Source: Symsagittifera roscoffensis (Eukaryota; Xenacoelomorpha; Acoela; Convolutidae). From it: 64,000 nucleotides of DNA. The notes below the pieces were generated by a model. The model had not been told where the DNA came from and did not search any database. It saw nothing but the letters and a program-made list of their open reading frames with translations. Location: positions 99,253,705 to 99,317,704 of the forward strand of contig NC_087062.1 of NCBI RefSeq assembly GCF_963678635.1, given 5' to 3'. Positions 1-12,530 of this stretch are shown piece after piece (the stretch's first letter is position 1; every line of letters begins with the position of its first letter). The translations under genes were made by a program, and so were the position numbers.

Positions 1-2
1 GC

Positions 3-155
3 AAACTTGCCGAAACTGCAGGATTTGCAGATATCTATACACAAGATTATAGCGGATATTTTAAAGACATTAAAGACTATATATATCTAAACGGTGAAAA
101 ATACAGACCACAAGATGTTTCACCTATAAATATTTTTAAGCTTTGTTACACTTAA
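3..155 (+). CDS. C-terminal tail of an unknown ORF, cut by the window edge
   Basis: The frame is open from the first bases to a TAA at 153-155 and encodes about 50 residues rich in Asp, Tyr and Lys. It lies 67 bp upstream of another ORF on the same strand. In the context of an LTR-like block at 4091-4498 it may be the tail of a polyprotein or glycoprotein gene of the same element, but no motif proves this. The alternative is a chance open frame. Confidence 0.3.
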   Translation, partial: KLAETAGFADIYTQDYSGYFKDIKDYIYLNGEKYRPQDVSPINIFKLCYT

Positions 156-222
156 AATTGAAATTCTCGATTTTCTAGGATGGCCCTATTACATCTTAGA
201 AAAATTAACTGTCCTATACGCA

Positions 223-702
223 ATGTTTAACTTTATAAGATTTCTTTTTTCACTTTTAAAAGGAATCTATAACACATGCGCTATACACACTCAATTAAAT
301 AGACAAGCAAGTGTAGCACGCATACTATTTGCAGGATTTTTTGGAATTTTTTCATCATCAATAAACAAAATTCTTCTAGATGCACAAATAAAAGAATATA
401 ATACAAAAATATCGACAAGACAGAACACATACGACGAAGAACATAATAACATAGAAGTAACACCTACCGCACCACAGTTGCCACCCCTACCACATAACCA
501 TCCATTATCATTAGTTCCACGTAATTTCCGAAACCTAGCAATAACACATAACACAAATTTTAGACAAAACATATCGCAAAGTCCCATACAACATAAAATG
601 ACACATCATTCACAAGATGATAATACATATGAACAAATTATAGAACAAACCCATACCACCGCTTTTCAGTCTCAAAATAATCATTTTTTTAGCCCACGAT
701 GA
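223..702 (+). CDS. Hypothetical 159-aa ORF with hydrophobic N-terminus
   Basis: I do not recognise the family. The first 55 residues are hydrophobic and could hold one or two membrane segments (FIRFLFSLL, then ILFAGFFGIFSSS). The remainder is polar, rich in Asn, His, Gln, Thr and Pro, and looks disordered. Its TGA stop overlaps the ATG of the next ORF as ATGA at 699-702, an arrangement that suggests coupled translation inside one transposon transcript. The strand is strongly C/A-rich over T/G, as in the following ORF, so both probably belong to one element. Confidence 0.4.
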   Translation: MFNFIRFLFSLLKGIYNTCAIHTQLNRQASVARILFAGFFGIFSSSINKILLDAQIKEYNTKISTRQNTYDEEHNNIEVTPTAPQLPPLPHNHPLSLVPRNFRNLAITHNTNFRQNISQSPIQHKMTHHSQDDNTYEQIIEQTHTTAFQSQNNHFFSPR

Positions 703-2510
703 GCCGAAAACTTGGATCCCTACACAGCTCAAATTCCCATCCCACCAACCTCCACACTCCAATCCTAATAATCCCACATTTTGCTTTCCCGCCACCCAAT
801 TTTCCAACTATTAATATATCATCAAGCATGAATTCGGATACTAATTCAGATATTTCAGTTTTATACTCCATTTCACAACTTAATAACCCTAATATAGAAA
901 CCCCTGACAAATTTGCAGACTCCGAACCATCTCCATCCAATAATTTTCAAACCAACTCCTCAGTTTTTTCAAAACCCCTTTTTCAACCGATCCCACCAAA
1001 TAACCCACTCCCATCCGTTTCTACTCCTTCTTATGCTTCACAAGTAACCCCAACCTATTCTCCATTTCATTCCGACCGATCATCTAATAATTCTCCAGAT
1101 AACCCCCAAATCTCCCAGGAACTCGATAATTTTATCACCCTACAACAACAGCTAATACACCCTAACACCCTCACTATAAATCAAATTTCATCCACAATAG
1201 AATCCTCAAACCCACCTACTCCTACAACCTCCTCAGCTTACACTGCATCATAAGCAAAATCATCCACATCCACCGAATCATCAAATAGCACTCACCGAGC
1301 TTATCGCACTTTTAAAAGAAAATTCTCGAACCATCCATTCCCGACCAAACCAGGAACAGCCTGCGAATATATTAATCATCCACACCACACCAACACGAAA
1401 GATTTTCTAGCAATCACCTTACCCTCATTCCCACAATTTACTTTATACACACCTAACGACACTAACGACTCACGTAGTTTTGTAGATGAACATGTTTTAA
1501 TGCCAACACTTCATTGGACAGCATAATACCATTTTACTAATCCCCTTTGCCTGCCACTATCTAGTACTCATAACGATATAGAAAAGAATAAAGATATGCT
1601 ATACAGACTCACCGCAACACTAACACCTAGACAATTTACTTATATAGGATATAAAAAATCACTAAAAACATTCACTGCACCCCGAGCTAACGAATTTACA
1701 ATAGAATATTACGACCATAATAACATCCGAACTAATCAAGACCAATTTCTAGACGACGACCGCTTCGCTAACCCACAACTAACAGAAAAATTCTTCATCA
1801 AAACGTCATATGTATTCACACTTAATATTTTTGATAGAAAATATGATCACATCATTTCTGAAGCACTAATTGATATTCAAGCTTACGAAAGTTTTAAAGA
1901 AAAATTTCAGTTATTTTCACTAACCTTTCACTTCCTTGCACCACATGAACGCGATTTGCACTGTTCACACGACATTAAGTTACGCACTAAACAGACTCAT
2001 ACATATACATACTATCGCTTCATACAAAATCATTTTGATTTACATACTCCATCAAGACAACCACACCATCGTTTTCAGTTTCTTAACTCGAAGTACATAT
2101 CACCATTTTTTCTTAATTTCACCTGTTGCATCAAGGATACTAACTTTCGCGGCATCCTCCGCAATTATGACCCAGTAACACAAATGTATATATTTTGTCC
2201 CATCACGAAGACCTTTAATGCCGAAGAATCCGGACCCTTCCTTATCCCACATGAATTTATCCAACCTATAGAAATACCAATATTAGAATTTTTTCACAAT
2301 ACTAAGTATAATCACAAAATATATAACCTCATTCAAAACACACATTATGAGTTTGCAGTAGACACCGAAGAACTAAAAACCATCAAAGCACTTCAATTGC
2401 TTTGGCCACTGCTCCAAACTAAAAACATCATTCGCATACTAGCAAAATTACTAACAAATTCGGACATAATACACGACATCTTTCCCCACGGCTTTTTCCC
2501 AGACGATTAA
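699..2510 (+). pseudogene. Long element ORF (about 600 codons) broken by two TAA stops
   Basis: One frame runs from the ATG at 699 to the TAA ending at 2510 and is interrupted only by in-frame TAA codons at 1251-1253 and 1524-1526. The N-terminal third is Ser/Pro/Asn/Thr-rich and low in complexity. The last 300 codons (from 1596) look like a folded domain with many aromatic residues, including a Phe/His/Tyr-rich centre. No catalytic motif, zinc knuckle or membrane anchor is visible, so gag, env or pol cannot be assigned. The gene sits 1.6 kb upstream of an LTR-like block and is directly followed by a strong splice donor. I infer an accessory 3' ORF of an old LTR element. Confidence 0.5.
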
Positions 2511-2513
2511 CAG

Positions 2514-2599
2514 GTAAGTATTATTTAAAAATATTCGTAACTATTAAATTTAAAATTAGTACTAACCATTCTTTACTCATGTTTCTTTTACATTTTTAG
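2514..2599 (+). other. Probable 86-nt intron just after the stop codon
   Basis: The donor CAG|GTAAGTA starts 3 nt after the stop at 2510. A branch-like ACTAAC and a pyrimidine tract lead to TTTTTAG at 2599. A second acceptor with another TACTAAC branch site lies near 2884. An intron in the 3' untranslated region is the simplest reading. Confidence 0.5.
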
Positions 2600-4090
2600 T
2601 CTTCATACCACGATCATCTGCAAAAAACAGAAAAAAAAATAAACTTGTTAAAATTCTTCTAAACTTCATTAATATTTTACACAAGATAATCTGATAAAAT
2701 TCATAACAAATGTAGTAAATAATTTATAAATCATTCCCCCATAAAGCAGTAAATTTAATTATGATGAAAATTTATAACTTTAAATTTCCCCCAAAAGCTA
2801 GCAGTAAAATTGAAATTCTATAGAATAAATTGATAAAATGAAAATGCAGTACTAACCTTTTGATATTTTCATTCACTCACACAGGAATTATATCCAAACT
2901 CGCACAGCTCGCCCACGAAGAATTGTTTAAAGAATGATTTTAAGTTTCAAGTTTTCACACTCAACAACTCTAACACACGATAACAAGTTTCAAACTTTCC
3001 TTTAACCCGGTTGGAAAGGAATTATATACTAAACCAAACTAACCAACGCAGCTTACTAAACACCACAAATCATAAAATAACAGAATGACTAAGAAAAGAA
3101 AACCAACGGTACCCAAACCGGATTAACCCTGTTTAAAACTGGATAATTTATTCTTTTGAAGACTATTATAAAGTCTACGAAAGAAATAATAAAACACAAA
3201 AAAGTCGAAAGACAAACCCATAACAAAAACAATTTGATTTTTGAAAAAAAGGAAACAACCAAATAAACTTAAGAAAGACCAACATAAACCCAACATAAAA
3301 CGTTATCACACAACAGGACCTCTCAAAGAAACCGCACGAAACCATACTCCCACTCCTGGCCTAACCCACCAGAGAGGACGTCCTGAGCATGCTCTATAGC
3401 CGGCCTAACCCACCGCGCTACATCCACGCTTTGTGACCACACTTCTATTTTTAATAAGAGGTACTCAAGGGTGAGTAACTCCTCAAAATAACCGAACTAA
3501 AACAAAATGCTTTTGTGAAAACAACTAACTAAATTCATGATTAAAAAACCAAACTAATAAAAATTTTATAAAATGTAAATCATACCTTGCAGTATATAGA
3601 TTAACACACAACAACAAAGACTAACATCCAAAGACAAAATGATCCCATTACACTCGAACAAGAATGGCTAACCACAACCGATATGCCGTCCACAATCACA
3701 ACTCAAAGGATTTAGAGTACGACTTGACTTCGCAGAAAAGGACTTCATTGAACTAGACCAATGGCCACCTCGATGTTCAAGTATACGTACAGATCCGAGT
3801 TACAAGGCATCCCTTCCACACACAATCTCCACGCCATTCCCAGACGAGGCTGAACACAAAACAATTTCTCTACATAATACAGAAAAACCCGTCATAGCAA
3901 ACCATTTTGAAATCAGATTGATTTCATTGGGAAACACAGTCGTTGTCACAAGACGACACAACGATTGATGTCCCTAACTCCAGCGTCCTGGAACTTCTCT
4001 AACAAGAGGAACCGGACAAGAATACGATGTTCGCCAAATACCAACGTTCATCATCCATCCTTTGAATTGCAGAAAGATAATTCTAAAAAA
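2600..4090. other. C/A-rich stretch without recognisable genes
   Basis: No frame of useful length is open here. The top strand stays poor in G, as in the ORFs upstream. This is compatible with the 3' untranslated part of the same element leading into its LTR. Confidence 0.4.
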
Positions 4091-4498
4091 CTCTGTAAAA
4101 CCCGGATGGGTGGAACCTGATCTAAACTATATTTTATGATTGGATAAATTAGATATTTTACCACCGTAAAGTATTTAATATTAACCAATCATGATCCATC
4201 TAACTAACAACCCACTTATTTGTAAGTGCTGAAATTACTTGTAATTTCAGCACCAGAGAGATTTGAATTTAACTTAGAAATTAGTTGTCACTCCAAGAGA
4301 ACTTCAGCAGCCGCAACAAACCAGTATACCCTAGATCTATTGAGCCTAGCAGAGACTAGTTAAACACCCTGAGACTAGAAAGTATAAGAGTAAGATTAGG
4401 ATCGGTATTAGACTAAGAAGTTGCACGAATCTATCCGGCCGAAAATTAGATAGCGTGACGAGCAGACGGTGTACCCTATCCGAAATTACTCTATGAGT
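4091..4498 (+). repeat. LTR-like block, left member of an inverted pair
   Basis: This block matches the reverse complement of 32035-32427 with moderate divergence, including the shared segments CCGGATGG.TGGAACC near the outer end and GAAATTACT at 4482-4490. The inner end AAATTACT (AGTAATTT on the other strand) resembles the AGT...ACT ends used by gypsy/errantivirus-type LTRs. Weaker similarity continues outward to about 4053. The 8 bp just inside (CTATGAGT, 4491-4498) are also shared with the right copy. The alternative is a long terminal inverted repeat of one giant element. Confidence 0.55.
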
Positions 4499-4671
4499 TA
4501 ACCACATCGGTCCTAACTCAATGGATTATTTTTATTTTTTGAGCAGACTGATAATGAAAACTTATAATAACAGATTGTTTTTCATGAAACTTCAGTGCGG
4601 GACAATTAGAGAAGCAGCAAATAGTTTCATATTTTGATTTTTTGAGGCTATCTATTTTACAGGTTATTTAA

Positions 4672-5366
4672 TTGGTTGAATCCCAAAGCTTCACAAAGCA
4701 AACATATGCAATAACACACCCAACTAGAAGGTTTCTCGGTCAAAACTTCAGCTATGAGCGCTTTTTCGTAATAATAACTAGATGTCTTGAGAATCTAAAC
4801 ACAGTTGAAATAATGCTTAAACCTGAACTAGACTATCGTGAAGGTGTCAAAATTTGGTGAAAAATACGGTGATATTAACTGAAATGAAGGATTACAAGCG
4901 GCTTACTTTCTGCTTGAACAGAATCGAATGGACACATGACGAACATGGAGGGCTCGCAGGACCTGAAGTTGTTCTCGTCCCACTCGGAGCTCTTCTGACA
5001 GCCACAGACACGAAACTCCTCCTCCACGAGACACTACACCACACACAATGCATGCGCGTATCCATTATCATTGTGGTACTTCAACACTCTAATCGCAAAA
5101 CAACATCAAAAACAACCGTTTTTCCTTTAGAAAACACAAATATGAGCTGTATACATTATAAGAGTATAACCTGTATTAAATCAACAGAAGTACATATGAA
5201 AGAAAACAAGCACAAAAAAAAAGATTTTTGTTTCGATCGATCAAATCGATTGCCTAAAATTACAAAAAAAATGGGAAAATCTTTTTTGTTTTCCTTGCAC
5301 GAAAGTCAGCTCTTTATGATAACAGGATCTTTACGTTTACTACTTGCAGTAATCAGTGGTGGTTAG
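4672..5366 (+). other. Two adjoining weak ORFs, possible decayed exons
   Basis: A 62-codon frame (4672-4860) and a 170-codon frame (4854-5366) overlap slightly. A good acceptor (ATTTTACAG) precedes the first. Codon content of the second becomes Lys-rich and simple toward its end. I recognise no domain. Either decayed exons of a host gene or chance frames are possible. Confidence 0.2.
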
Positions 5367-5639
5367 CTCTGCCAATTCGGTTAACGACTGGTTTTCAAAA
5401 AGGGTGAAAAAAATTCAAACGTTTTGGCACGGTCTGATCTACGATTTATTCGAGCGTCTTTTCAAAAGGACGAAGCAAAAAAAACCCTCGTTGATCTTAG
5501 GCCGATTATAAATACAATTTTTTGAGCTCCCCAGGATTGCCAAATAGACCAAATTTGCAAAAGATGTTGTAAATTCCAAACAAGTTTTTGCGACATTGAG
5601 GAAAAGATGCTTTCCCTCGAAGTTTGTAAAAAATACTGC

Positions 5640-6530
5640 TTATTGACTGATTGACCAAAAATTTAGATAAATCGTTTGTTGGTAGAGTGTCTGAAACCAA
5701 AAAAATGTTTCAGTTTTTGAAATAAAAATTAAAAAAACTTTGAATCTGTCATCACAAGTTTGCTTAAAAAAGGCATGAAACGATCTATGCACGAGATATG
5801 TTTCGACCGAATCCACCACTCGACCAAAAGTGGCTTTTTTTTCGACTGACTCAGCCCATGAAAACCGCGTTCGACGCTCTTTGACCAAATGTATCGGCTA
5901 ACTTGAACCAAACTGGCTTTGTTTTGACCAACTTGACCAAAACTGGCTATGTTTTGACCAACTCGGCGAGAGGAAAAACTTATTCGACTGTAGTTCGACC
6001 GAATTCACCCAAACTTCACCAAAACTATGTTTTGACCAACTTCATTAACCGATTTTGTTTCGACCGATTTGATCCTGGGAAATATGTGTTCGACAAGGCT
6101 GAATCCACATGTTTTACATCTAGTCCAAGCTGGCTATTTTTCGGCAAACTCGGCCGAAAATGAAATGCGTGCTATAATCCAGGCCAAACTGGCTATACTT
6201 TGTACAACTCGGTCAATGCAGAAATAATCGACCGTTTTTGTCTATGTTCGACTCAAGCGTGCTAAATTTCTACTGACTTTGCCCAAATTGTATTTTTTTG
6301 ACCGATTTGATCGTGGAAAATATGTGTTTTTCTGTGTGCCACCCAAGCGTGCTAAGCTTCAGCCGACTTCACCCAAACTGGTTGTTTCAACTAATATGAT
6401 CGAGGTGAATGAGTGTTTGACTTTCTTCGACACATACGTGCTATAATTCGACTGACTCAACCAAAACTGGTTAAGTTTCGATCCAAATTTTTCCGGGAAT
6501 CAGTATATTTTTCTCAATGTTTCACCGTTA
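5640..6530. repeat. Degenerate tandem repeats of a TTCGACCGA / CCAAACTGGCT motif
   Basis: Phrases such as CCAAACTGGCT, GTTTTGACCAACT and TTCGACCGAATT recur at intervals of roughly 50-70 bp. Copies are divergent, so frames opening here (for example 5903-6163) are repeat artefacts. The preceding 5367-5640 shows nothing else. Confidence 0.5.
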
Positions 6531-6567
6531 ACTATTAAATTACGAGGCCAAACTGGGCATTCTCTGC

Positions 6568-6912
6568 ATTGTAAGCGGAATCCGCAACAGGCCAAAATCA
6601 ATTTTGTCGCGGAATCCGCAACATTGCTACTTTTCTTTGATCTTCTATGCTGTTTTGGATTCCACAAACAAAAACTTCACTCATTGTACCGCTCAAAATC
6701 GCTCCAAAAATATGCGAAGTTACAGAATCCGCAACAGTATTTGTGGAATCCAGAACAGTTTGTGAAATCCACAAGCAAATGATAAAACATTTGTATCGTT
6801 AAATTGAGCTGTTGCGGAATCCGCAACTGTAAGTGGAATCCGCACACTGTAAGTGGAATCCGCAAATTGTCAGTGGAATCCGCAAAACGCTTGCGGATTC
6901 CATTTACATTAA
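6568..6912. repeat. Cluster of GGAATCC quasi-palindromes
   Basis: About ten copies of a GCGGAATCCGCAA-type motif or its reverse (GCGGATTCC) occur in 345 bp with irregular spacing. The core GCGGAATCCGC is an 11-bp palindrome apart from its central base. A second cluster of the same motif occurs at 27635-27930. Confidence 0.6.
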
Positions 6913-6999
6913 TGTTTACATGCGGTAACGTTTTAATTTATATCTTTTATTTACTACAGGTGTTCACCAACAACGGTTCACCAAAAATACGTGACGTCT

Positions 7000-7330
7000 A
7001 CCAGTCTCAATTTGATCTCAACTTCGTTCTGACCAACTTCGTCACCAACTTCGATCCCAATTCCTGTAATCCAGTTTCGATCCCATTTCCTGTAGCCCAA
7101 TTTCGATACCGATTCCTGTAACCAAGCTTCGATCCCGATTCCTGTAACCAAACTTCGATCATGATTCCTGTAACTCAACTTCGATCCCAATTCCTGCCAT
7201 CAATTCCAATTCCTGCATAAGGAACAAATTCAACATTTATGAAACTCCGATCATTATTCCTGTAACCCAAATTCGATCCCAATTCCTGCCATCAATTCCA
7301 ATTCCTGCATAAGGAACAAATTGAACAAAC
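7000..7330. repeat. Minisatellite of about 30 bp (CAATTTCGATCCCxATTCCTGTAACC type)
   Basis: Roughly eight imperfect copies of a TTCGATCCC.ATTCCTGTAA unit are followed by two longer direct repeats, near 7185-7235 and 7276-7330, ending in GCATAAGGAACAAATT. Frames in both strands over this stretch are artefacts of the repeat. Confidence 0.6.
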
Positions 7331-9397
7331 TTATGAAACTAGCATTTAAATTAATCAGGTGTTTTCAAATATAGTTTAAGTGTTTTCAATAATTAAGGTG
7401 TTTTCAAAAATAGCTTGATAGGGCAAAGTTTTCGGTAACATATTTTTGTTTTTGCAATTAACCACTTATTTTAGCTGTAGTTGTTCAAGTTTTCTTAATA
7501 TTTTTATCCAAAACGGATTTATTCAAATTAGTTTTTCTTAATAGATAATTTACTTTCTATGAGCAAATAACACCAAATAGATAGTTTACTCTTCATTAGC
7601 AACTTTGACAGGCCGGCATATTTTTCAGACCATAACACATACTGCATACAGTAAAAAGATTACGGCAAATAAGGTTAATTTAAAGAGTTCAAATAACAAC
7701 AAACATTCGTAAGAAAACAGTCATGACAACAAACAGTAAAAACAGTTCAAGTTGTTCATTCCAATTCATAAAAAAAAAATCCTGGGCGGACTCGGTCTTA
7801 TTATGTCTAAATACTTCTCGGTAGTTATCCTCGACGGCATATCTACCACGGCATGCATTTGTATGGCATCGGATTGTGCTTATGCGGAAAGCTCTGTGTT
7901 CGTTGAACTTGAGAGATTTGATCAGAGTGTCTAGCTAACGTTCGTTTCTTGCTGGCAACAAATCCCATTTTTCATCCAGCACAGAATCCCAAGATTGATG
8001 GCATCCAAAAAATCCTGAGGTTATACTGCCCAAAAATTTAGCAGCACACTGTTTGGATGATAAACCAATGACCTTTCTGGTTACTGGTGTAGCTGGATTC
8101 AATATGAAAATTTGCCCTGTTTTTTTTCCTCATCAAGCCAACGCATCTTTTTATTGCCGAAAATGCCGCAAAATTTTGGAAAATCAGTTGCATCCGCAAA
8201 TGCAATTTTCAGGATATCAGATGAAATCGATGATCATACAGAATATAAGGATAGCTGGATGTGATTAATTAGTAGAGTAGTTACACATTTGATTAGTTAC
8301 CAGATAATTTCACCTGTATTACACCGTTGAAGCATGGAGCAAACTTCAAGGGAATGCCACTTTCTGGCAACTCAAAATAATCAAGGCAACTCAAAATATC
8401 TTCCTGCGGTTTTTCTCCTTGTTTTTTTTTTGGCTTTGAGCTCTGAGGGTTTTTGTTCGAGTCTAGTTTTCTCAGCGTCCGTAATCATGGATTTTTAGAA
8501 ATTGCCTGGCAGTGATTCTCCGGCGACTCGTTTCCTTGACTCGCCTTGTGACCCGTTTCTCAACTCGGAGTAGTTAACGTATAAATTGCCACTGCATGAT
8601 GGTCCATTAATCGCAGTATCCCGAGGTTTGTCGACCAAACGAATTTTGCACTGGGACACGAAAGGGTCGTTGACGATGTCAATCCCTTTTTTGACACTCC
8701 CAGTATGTTCAAAAAAGACCATCGAGTCCCTGTGTAGCCGTCTGGGGTTGAACGATATTTTATCTTTTCTCGAGTTCGTAGATTTTTCTTATATTCCATG
8801 CTGTTGCATTTTCTTTTCTGCCTTCTGTCGACACTAAAGATGGCAGTTCCCGGCCAATCAGACCATTTAATATTTACGCACCAATCGCTGATTAATGATA
8901 AAATTACAGCACTTTCGCAGATGGAAGTGGCGGCATCGAGGATTTGTACTAATTCCTTTACCCGAAAAGTTCTACATAGCATGATGACACGGATGAAAGA
9001 CTCTAATATATGGCTGAACTGAGGAGCGATTGAATGATTGAAATGAAATGAGCCTTGGTTCAAGAATTGACTAATGAAAAGTTTCCCTGATAATGACGGC
9101 TTTACTGATAAGAACTGCACTGTCTAGTTCCACTTATCAGTTCATTGTCAATTAGCCGTCTAATCTTTAGGCAGTAATTATTGCATAGATGCTACTGTCA
9201 TCTGGTGTGCTAAAAAGAGTGCCATTCCTTGGTGGACTCTTATCTAGATATCCTGGTGTTTCGATTAAATTGGTGCTGATAAGCAATGCCAGCTTTGCCG
9301 CTAAATTGGAGTCAGTTCATCCTCATCTTGTGCTCAATATTAGTTGCATCTCTCATTTTTCATCCCAATCTAGTAAAAACTTACGGACTCAAAGTAA
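7331..9397. other. Mostly non-coding; a few weak frames
   Basis: A 71-codon frame (8053-8268) contains a short CRKCRK cysteine pair, and a 186-codon minus frame (8560-9120) has no recognisable domain. A possible plus-strand exon pair lies around 8835-9021. None is convincing. The stretch may hold decayed 5' exons of the SET gene that follows. Confidence 0.3.
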
Positions 9398-11682
9398 ATG
9401 TCCAACGCCAAAAACTCATGTTCAGTGCCTTCCAGCTCTCCATCACCATTTGCAGTGCCTTCTAACATCCCTGTGCCTCCGTCACCACTCACAGCACCAG
9501 AGACGACATCATTTGCTCCTCCGACACCGGTAACCCTTTGCGAGCACCCCCGAGACCTTTTAGCCTCGCCAATTTCGCCGACATATGGGCAACCACATAC
9601 CCCTCTGCGACATGTCCGTTCAGGCCCCTCGATGGTACATCAGTGCCAGCCTCAGCAGTATCAGCCATATCCAGCCTACCTCGATTCCTTTATGTCGGCA
9701 TCACCGTATCCGAATTCTCCATGGCCATCGGCTTTTCCGCACTATCGAGAAAATGAAAGACAACCGCATGACCATGATAGGCGAACTCCCATGGAACCAC
9801 GAGCCCATGATCCCACAAAATTACAAGACCAGATGAACGACGAACCCACAGAAAGCCGCAAAAGGGATCCATATAATGTAGGCGAAACTGTAAGTTGAAG
9901 AAAAAAATTCACATTGCACATGCCTAAAGGTTTTGGTAAACCAAATGTTGAAACTAAGTCATACTCAGTTTTAGCAACCTGGAAAAGCTTCCCGAGCCAA
10001 AAACCCGATAATAAACGAGACCCTCAAAGAATCATTTTACAGAATGTCCAGAAGTCGAATGACTGCGCCGATAAAAGAAACGGAATTTTGACCCACAATG
10101 AACTATTGATCTTGTTCAGGGCCATTGTCACATTTCTGTTCACGTGCACAGGGAAGCTCGAGAAAATTATCATCAACACCACGATACATGCTGTCGTCCA
10201 GGCGATTATCAACATAGAGGAAAAAAATGAAGACAATACATCGGAGCTGAATAGAATAGAACCAGCAACCTGTAAGAATCTTTTCAAATCTAAAACACTG
10301 ATTTGATAAAAAAAAAACACTGATGACTCAAGTTTATATTTTCAACTTCTCGTGACTTCCGCAGAACTCCAGTATGGCTAGTACAGGGTATGAAGTTGTA
10401 CTCCTAAGAGGCCGGACCTATTTAAAGCGGAGCAATATGAGCTATGTTGTTCAGCGGGCTTTTCGGGACGCAAAAAAACATGGTGACGACTCAACTGTTT
10501 TTTGTCAATTCATTTGGGAACGCGGTGTTCCGGGTTGCTCCACTAGTTGATCAGTTCAAACGCCAGGTAGATCAACTGATATAAAGTTTTAATGCCTTCC
10601 AAGCGATTTGTTCATCAAAATTGAAACCGACGTGGAATCACATGTAATAATTTCGTTTTTTATAGATTAACATCATAAATCTGGAACAGCCGAAGCGCTG
10701 TCTCGCAAGTACGGTTGCGAAGCTTATGCCTTTGTCTACCAGCCCTACGTTCGAGATGGAAAAGCTGAAGAGGCAAGCTTCAGAAGTTCACCAGAAGATG
10801 GACGGATACACCTACGAAGAGGTTCTGTTGGCAGTGCGATCCCGACAAGATTCTCAAAGTTACGTTCGCCAGGTGCAGCGCGCACAGATCTTTTGTCAGC
10901 ATATGACGACTTCCCATGAGATGTCAAGTAAAGTTACAAACTTTTACTCAAAGCAGAAGTGGCAACCCATGACCTGAAGAAGGTGGTTGACCATGTGGCG
11001 AAGCTGCTCAATGATGGATCAAAGAGAAAGTTTCAGCCGCTTGAGAAAACCACAAGCCTGAAACATACAGCCAACGACATTGAGAGCGTTCCATATGAGG
11101 CTCAGGAAGAGTTGCAGAGTCGTGCATTGGCCCAGAGCTGGGTCGTCATATATGATGTGATATTTCCCGTCTTTGGAAGAGGTACTTTCTAGTTTTAATA
11201 ACTCGAAAAATATATCTTACTAATAAATTTTCATTTTTGAATCAGTAATTTTTGAATTAGCTCTTTTTTCAATCAGTGATTTCTTTTTACTAATTTTGAT
11301 TGCTTTGCAATCGTTCAAGAAAGATGTCGTGTTGGTGGATTACCACGGCAAAGTAGTCACCAAAATCAATGCCGACCAGTACTGTTCTAAGTGAATACGT
11401 GTTGCAAATTGCGGGTCCTCCGAGGCTATTGATCGACGCTTCAAATGAGGAGTGCTCGTTAAACAAATGGAACGTTTGCCTGGGTCGTTTAGCGAAGCAC
11501 GCCACCCGGAAGAAAAACGAGGACAATATGAGGATTGTAGAAGTTGTACTTCCCAGTAAAATCCAGCATAGGTGAAAGAATAGTCATCCTAAAAGCCAGG
11601 AGAGACATTGCACCTTTCGAGCAACTGCGCTTTGATTATGGAGACAAAGTTACTCAAGCGTTGTTTGACGGCAGCAGTTGAA
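9398..11682 (+). pseudogene. SET-domain lysine methyltransferase (KMT5A/PR-Set7-like), frameshifted
   Basis: Exon-like segments run 9398-9892 (Pro/Ser-rich, ending at a GTAAGT donor), about 9972-10272, about 10365-10567, about 10665-10927, 10957-11179 and about 11290-11682. The last encodes the core of a SET domain in three different frames: a DYHGKVVTK strand, then a LLIDASNEE / LGRLAKHATR segment, then ILKARRDIAPFEQLRFDYGD. The order and spacing match the KMT5A class of histone H4K20 methyltransferases (YHG..I, DAT, GRLINHS, RDIA.GEEL.YDYGD). A TGA at about 11393 and two frame changes break the domain, and the usual NHS is replaced by KHA. The link to the upstream exons is inferred from order only. 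Confidence 0.6.
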
Positions 11683-11689
11683 TAGATTT

Positions 11690-12530
11690 TGGGTATTCTA
11701 CAAAACTTTAATCTCGTTTCGTTCCGTGGAACGTTTTATCAGTTTTCGAATCATCTTACAATTTATAAATTTGCGTTTGTGTTCATGATTCTATATTTTG
11801 AGCCTGTTCTAATTAATGTTCCAATTTACTTATTAATTTTTCTAATAATAAACCCTGAATATAAGCAATTATGTGCATTTTTCAAGAAATTGAGAAAATA
11901 ACGTGATTAGGAATGAATTAACATTAAAAAGGGAATGATCGAACTAAACTGAACAGTCAAATTAGCCGTTTTCAATCAAATGTTTAAAATCTAAAAGGGA
12001 ATATCCACGATTTTAGTTTAAAAATGGTTTAAGATTTATTCGTGAATTCCACAGACAATGGTTATGTATTTGTTCGTAATTTCCGCATTCGTTGTTCTAG
12101 CTAGCCATTGTTCAAGCTATTTAGTGCTGGATATCTCACTTATAATCTGCGGAATCCGCCAGCAGTTTGAGGAATCAATAAAAACAAATTGTCTCGCACT
12201 AATACAAATTTTTTAGCAAATATTACGTGAGCTCATAAAAAATCTTTGTCGCCCGAAAATGGTACAAGGCGATTGATCGACGCTTCAAATTGATTGAATA
12301 AGAAATTGAGAGAACAACACGATTAAGAATGAATTATGAAAGTCTTAATCGAAAGCAACATTAAAAAGTGAATGACCGACCAATGGTCGATATGAAAATT
12401 ATTTAGTACATATCTAATTAGTGCTAAGTTAGCTGAAACTAAGTCTACAAATCGTAAAATGAAGAAATTGGAAAATAGAGTTTTAACGAGATCAATTCGT
12501 TTTAAATTTATTCGGCGTCAAATTCTTCTA
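11690..12530. repeat. Non-coding with one copy of a dispersed 300-bp repeat
   Basis: The segment 11985-12290 (from AAAAGGGAATATCCACGA to TTGTCGCCCGAAAATGG) recurs in direct orientation at 15165-15520, with partial copies near 14550-14600 and 14980-15080. It contains GCGGAATCCGCC, a member of the GGAATCC motif family. No coding frame of interest is present. Confidence 0.5.

Noticed and set aside
8053-8268. DUSP12-like zinc-binding fragment (FYCRKCRKIL)
   Set aside because: Only one CxxC pair and a handful of residues match, with no phosphatase signature upstream.
8560-9120. 186-codon minus-strand ORF
   Set aside because: Length is notable but composition and lack of motifs suggest a chance frame, and plus-strand splice-like signals compete with it.
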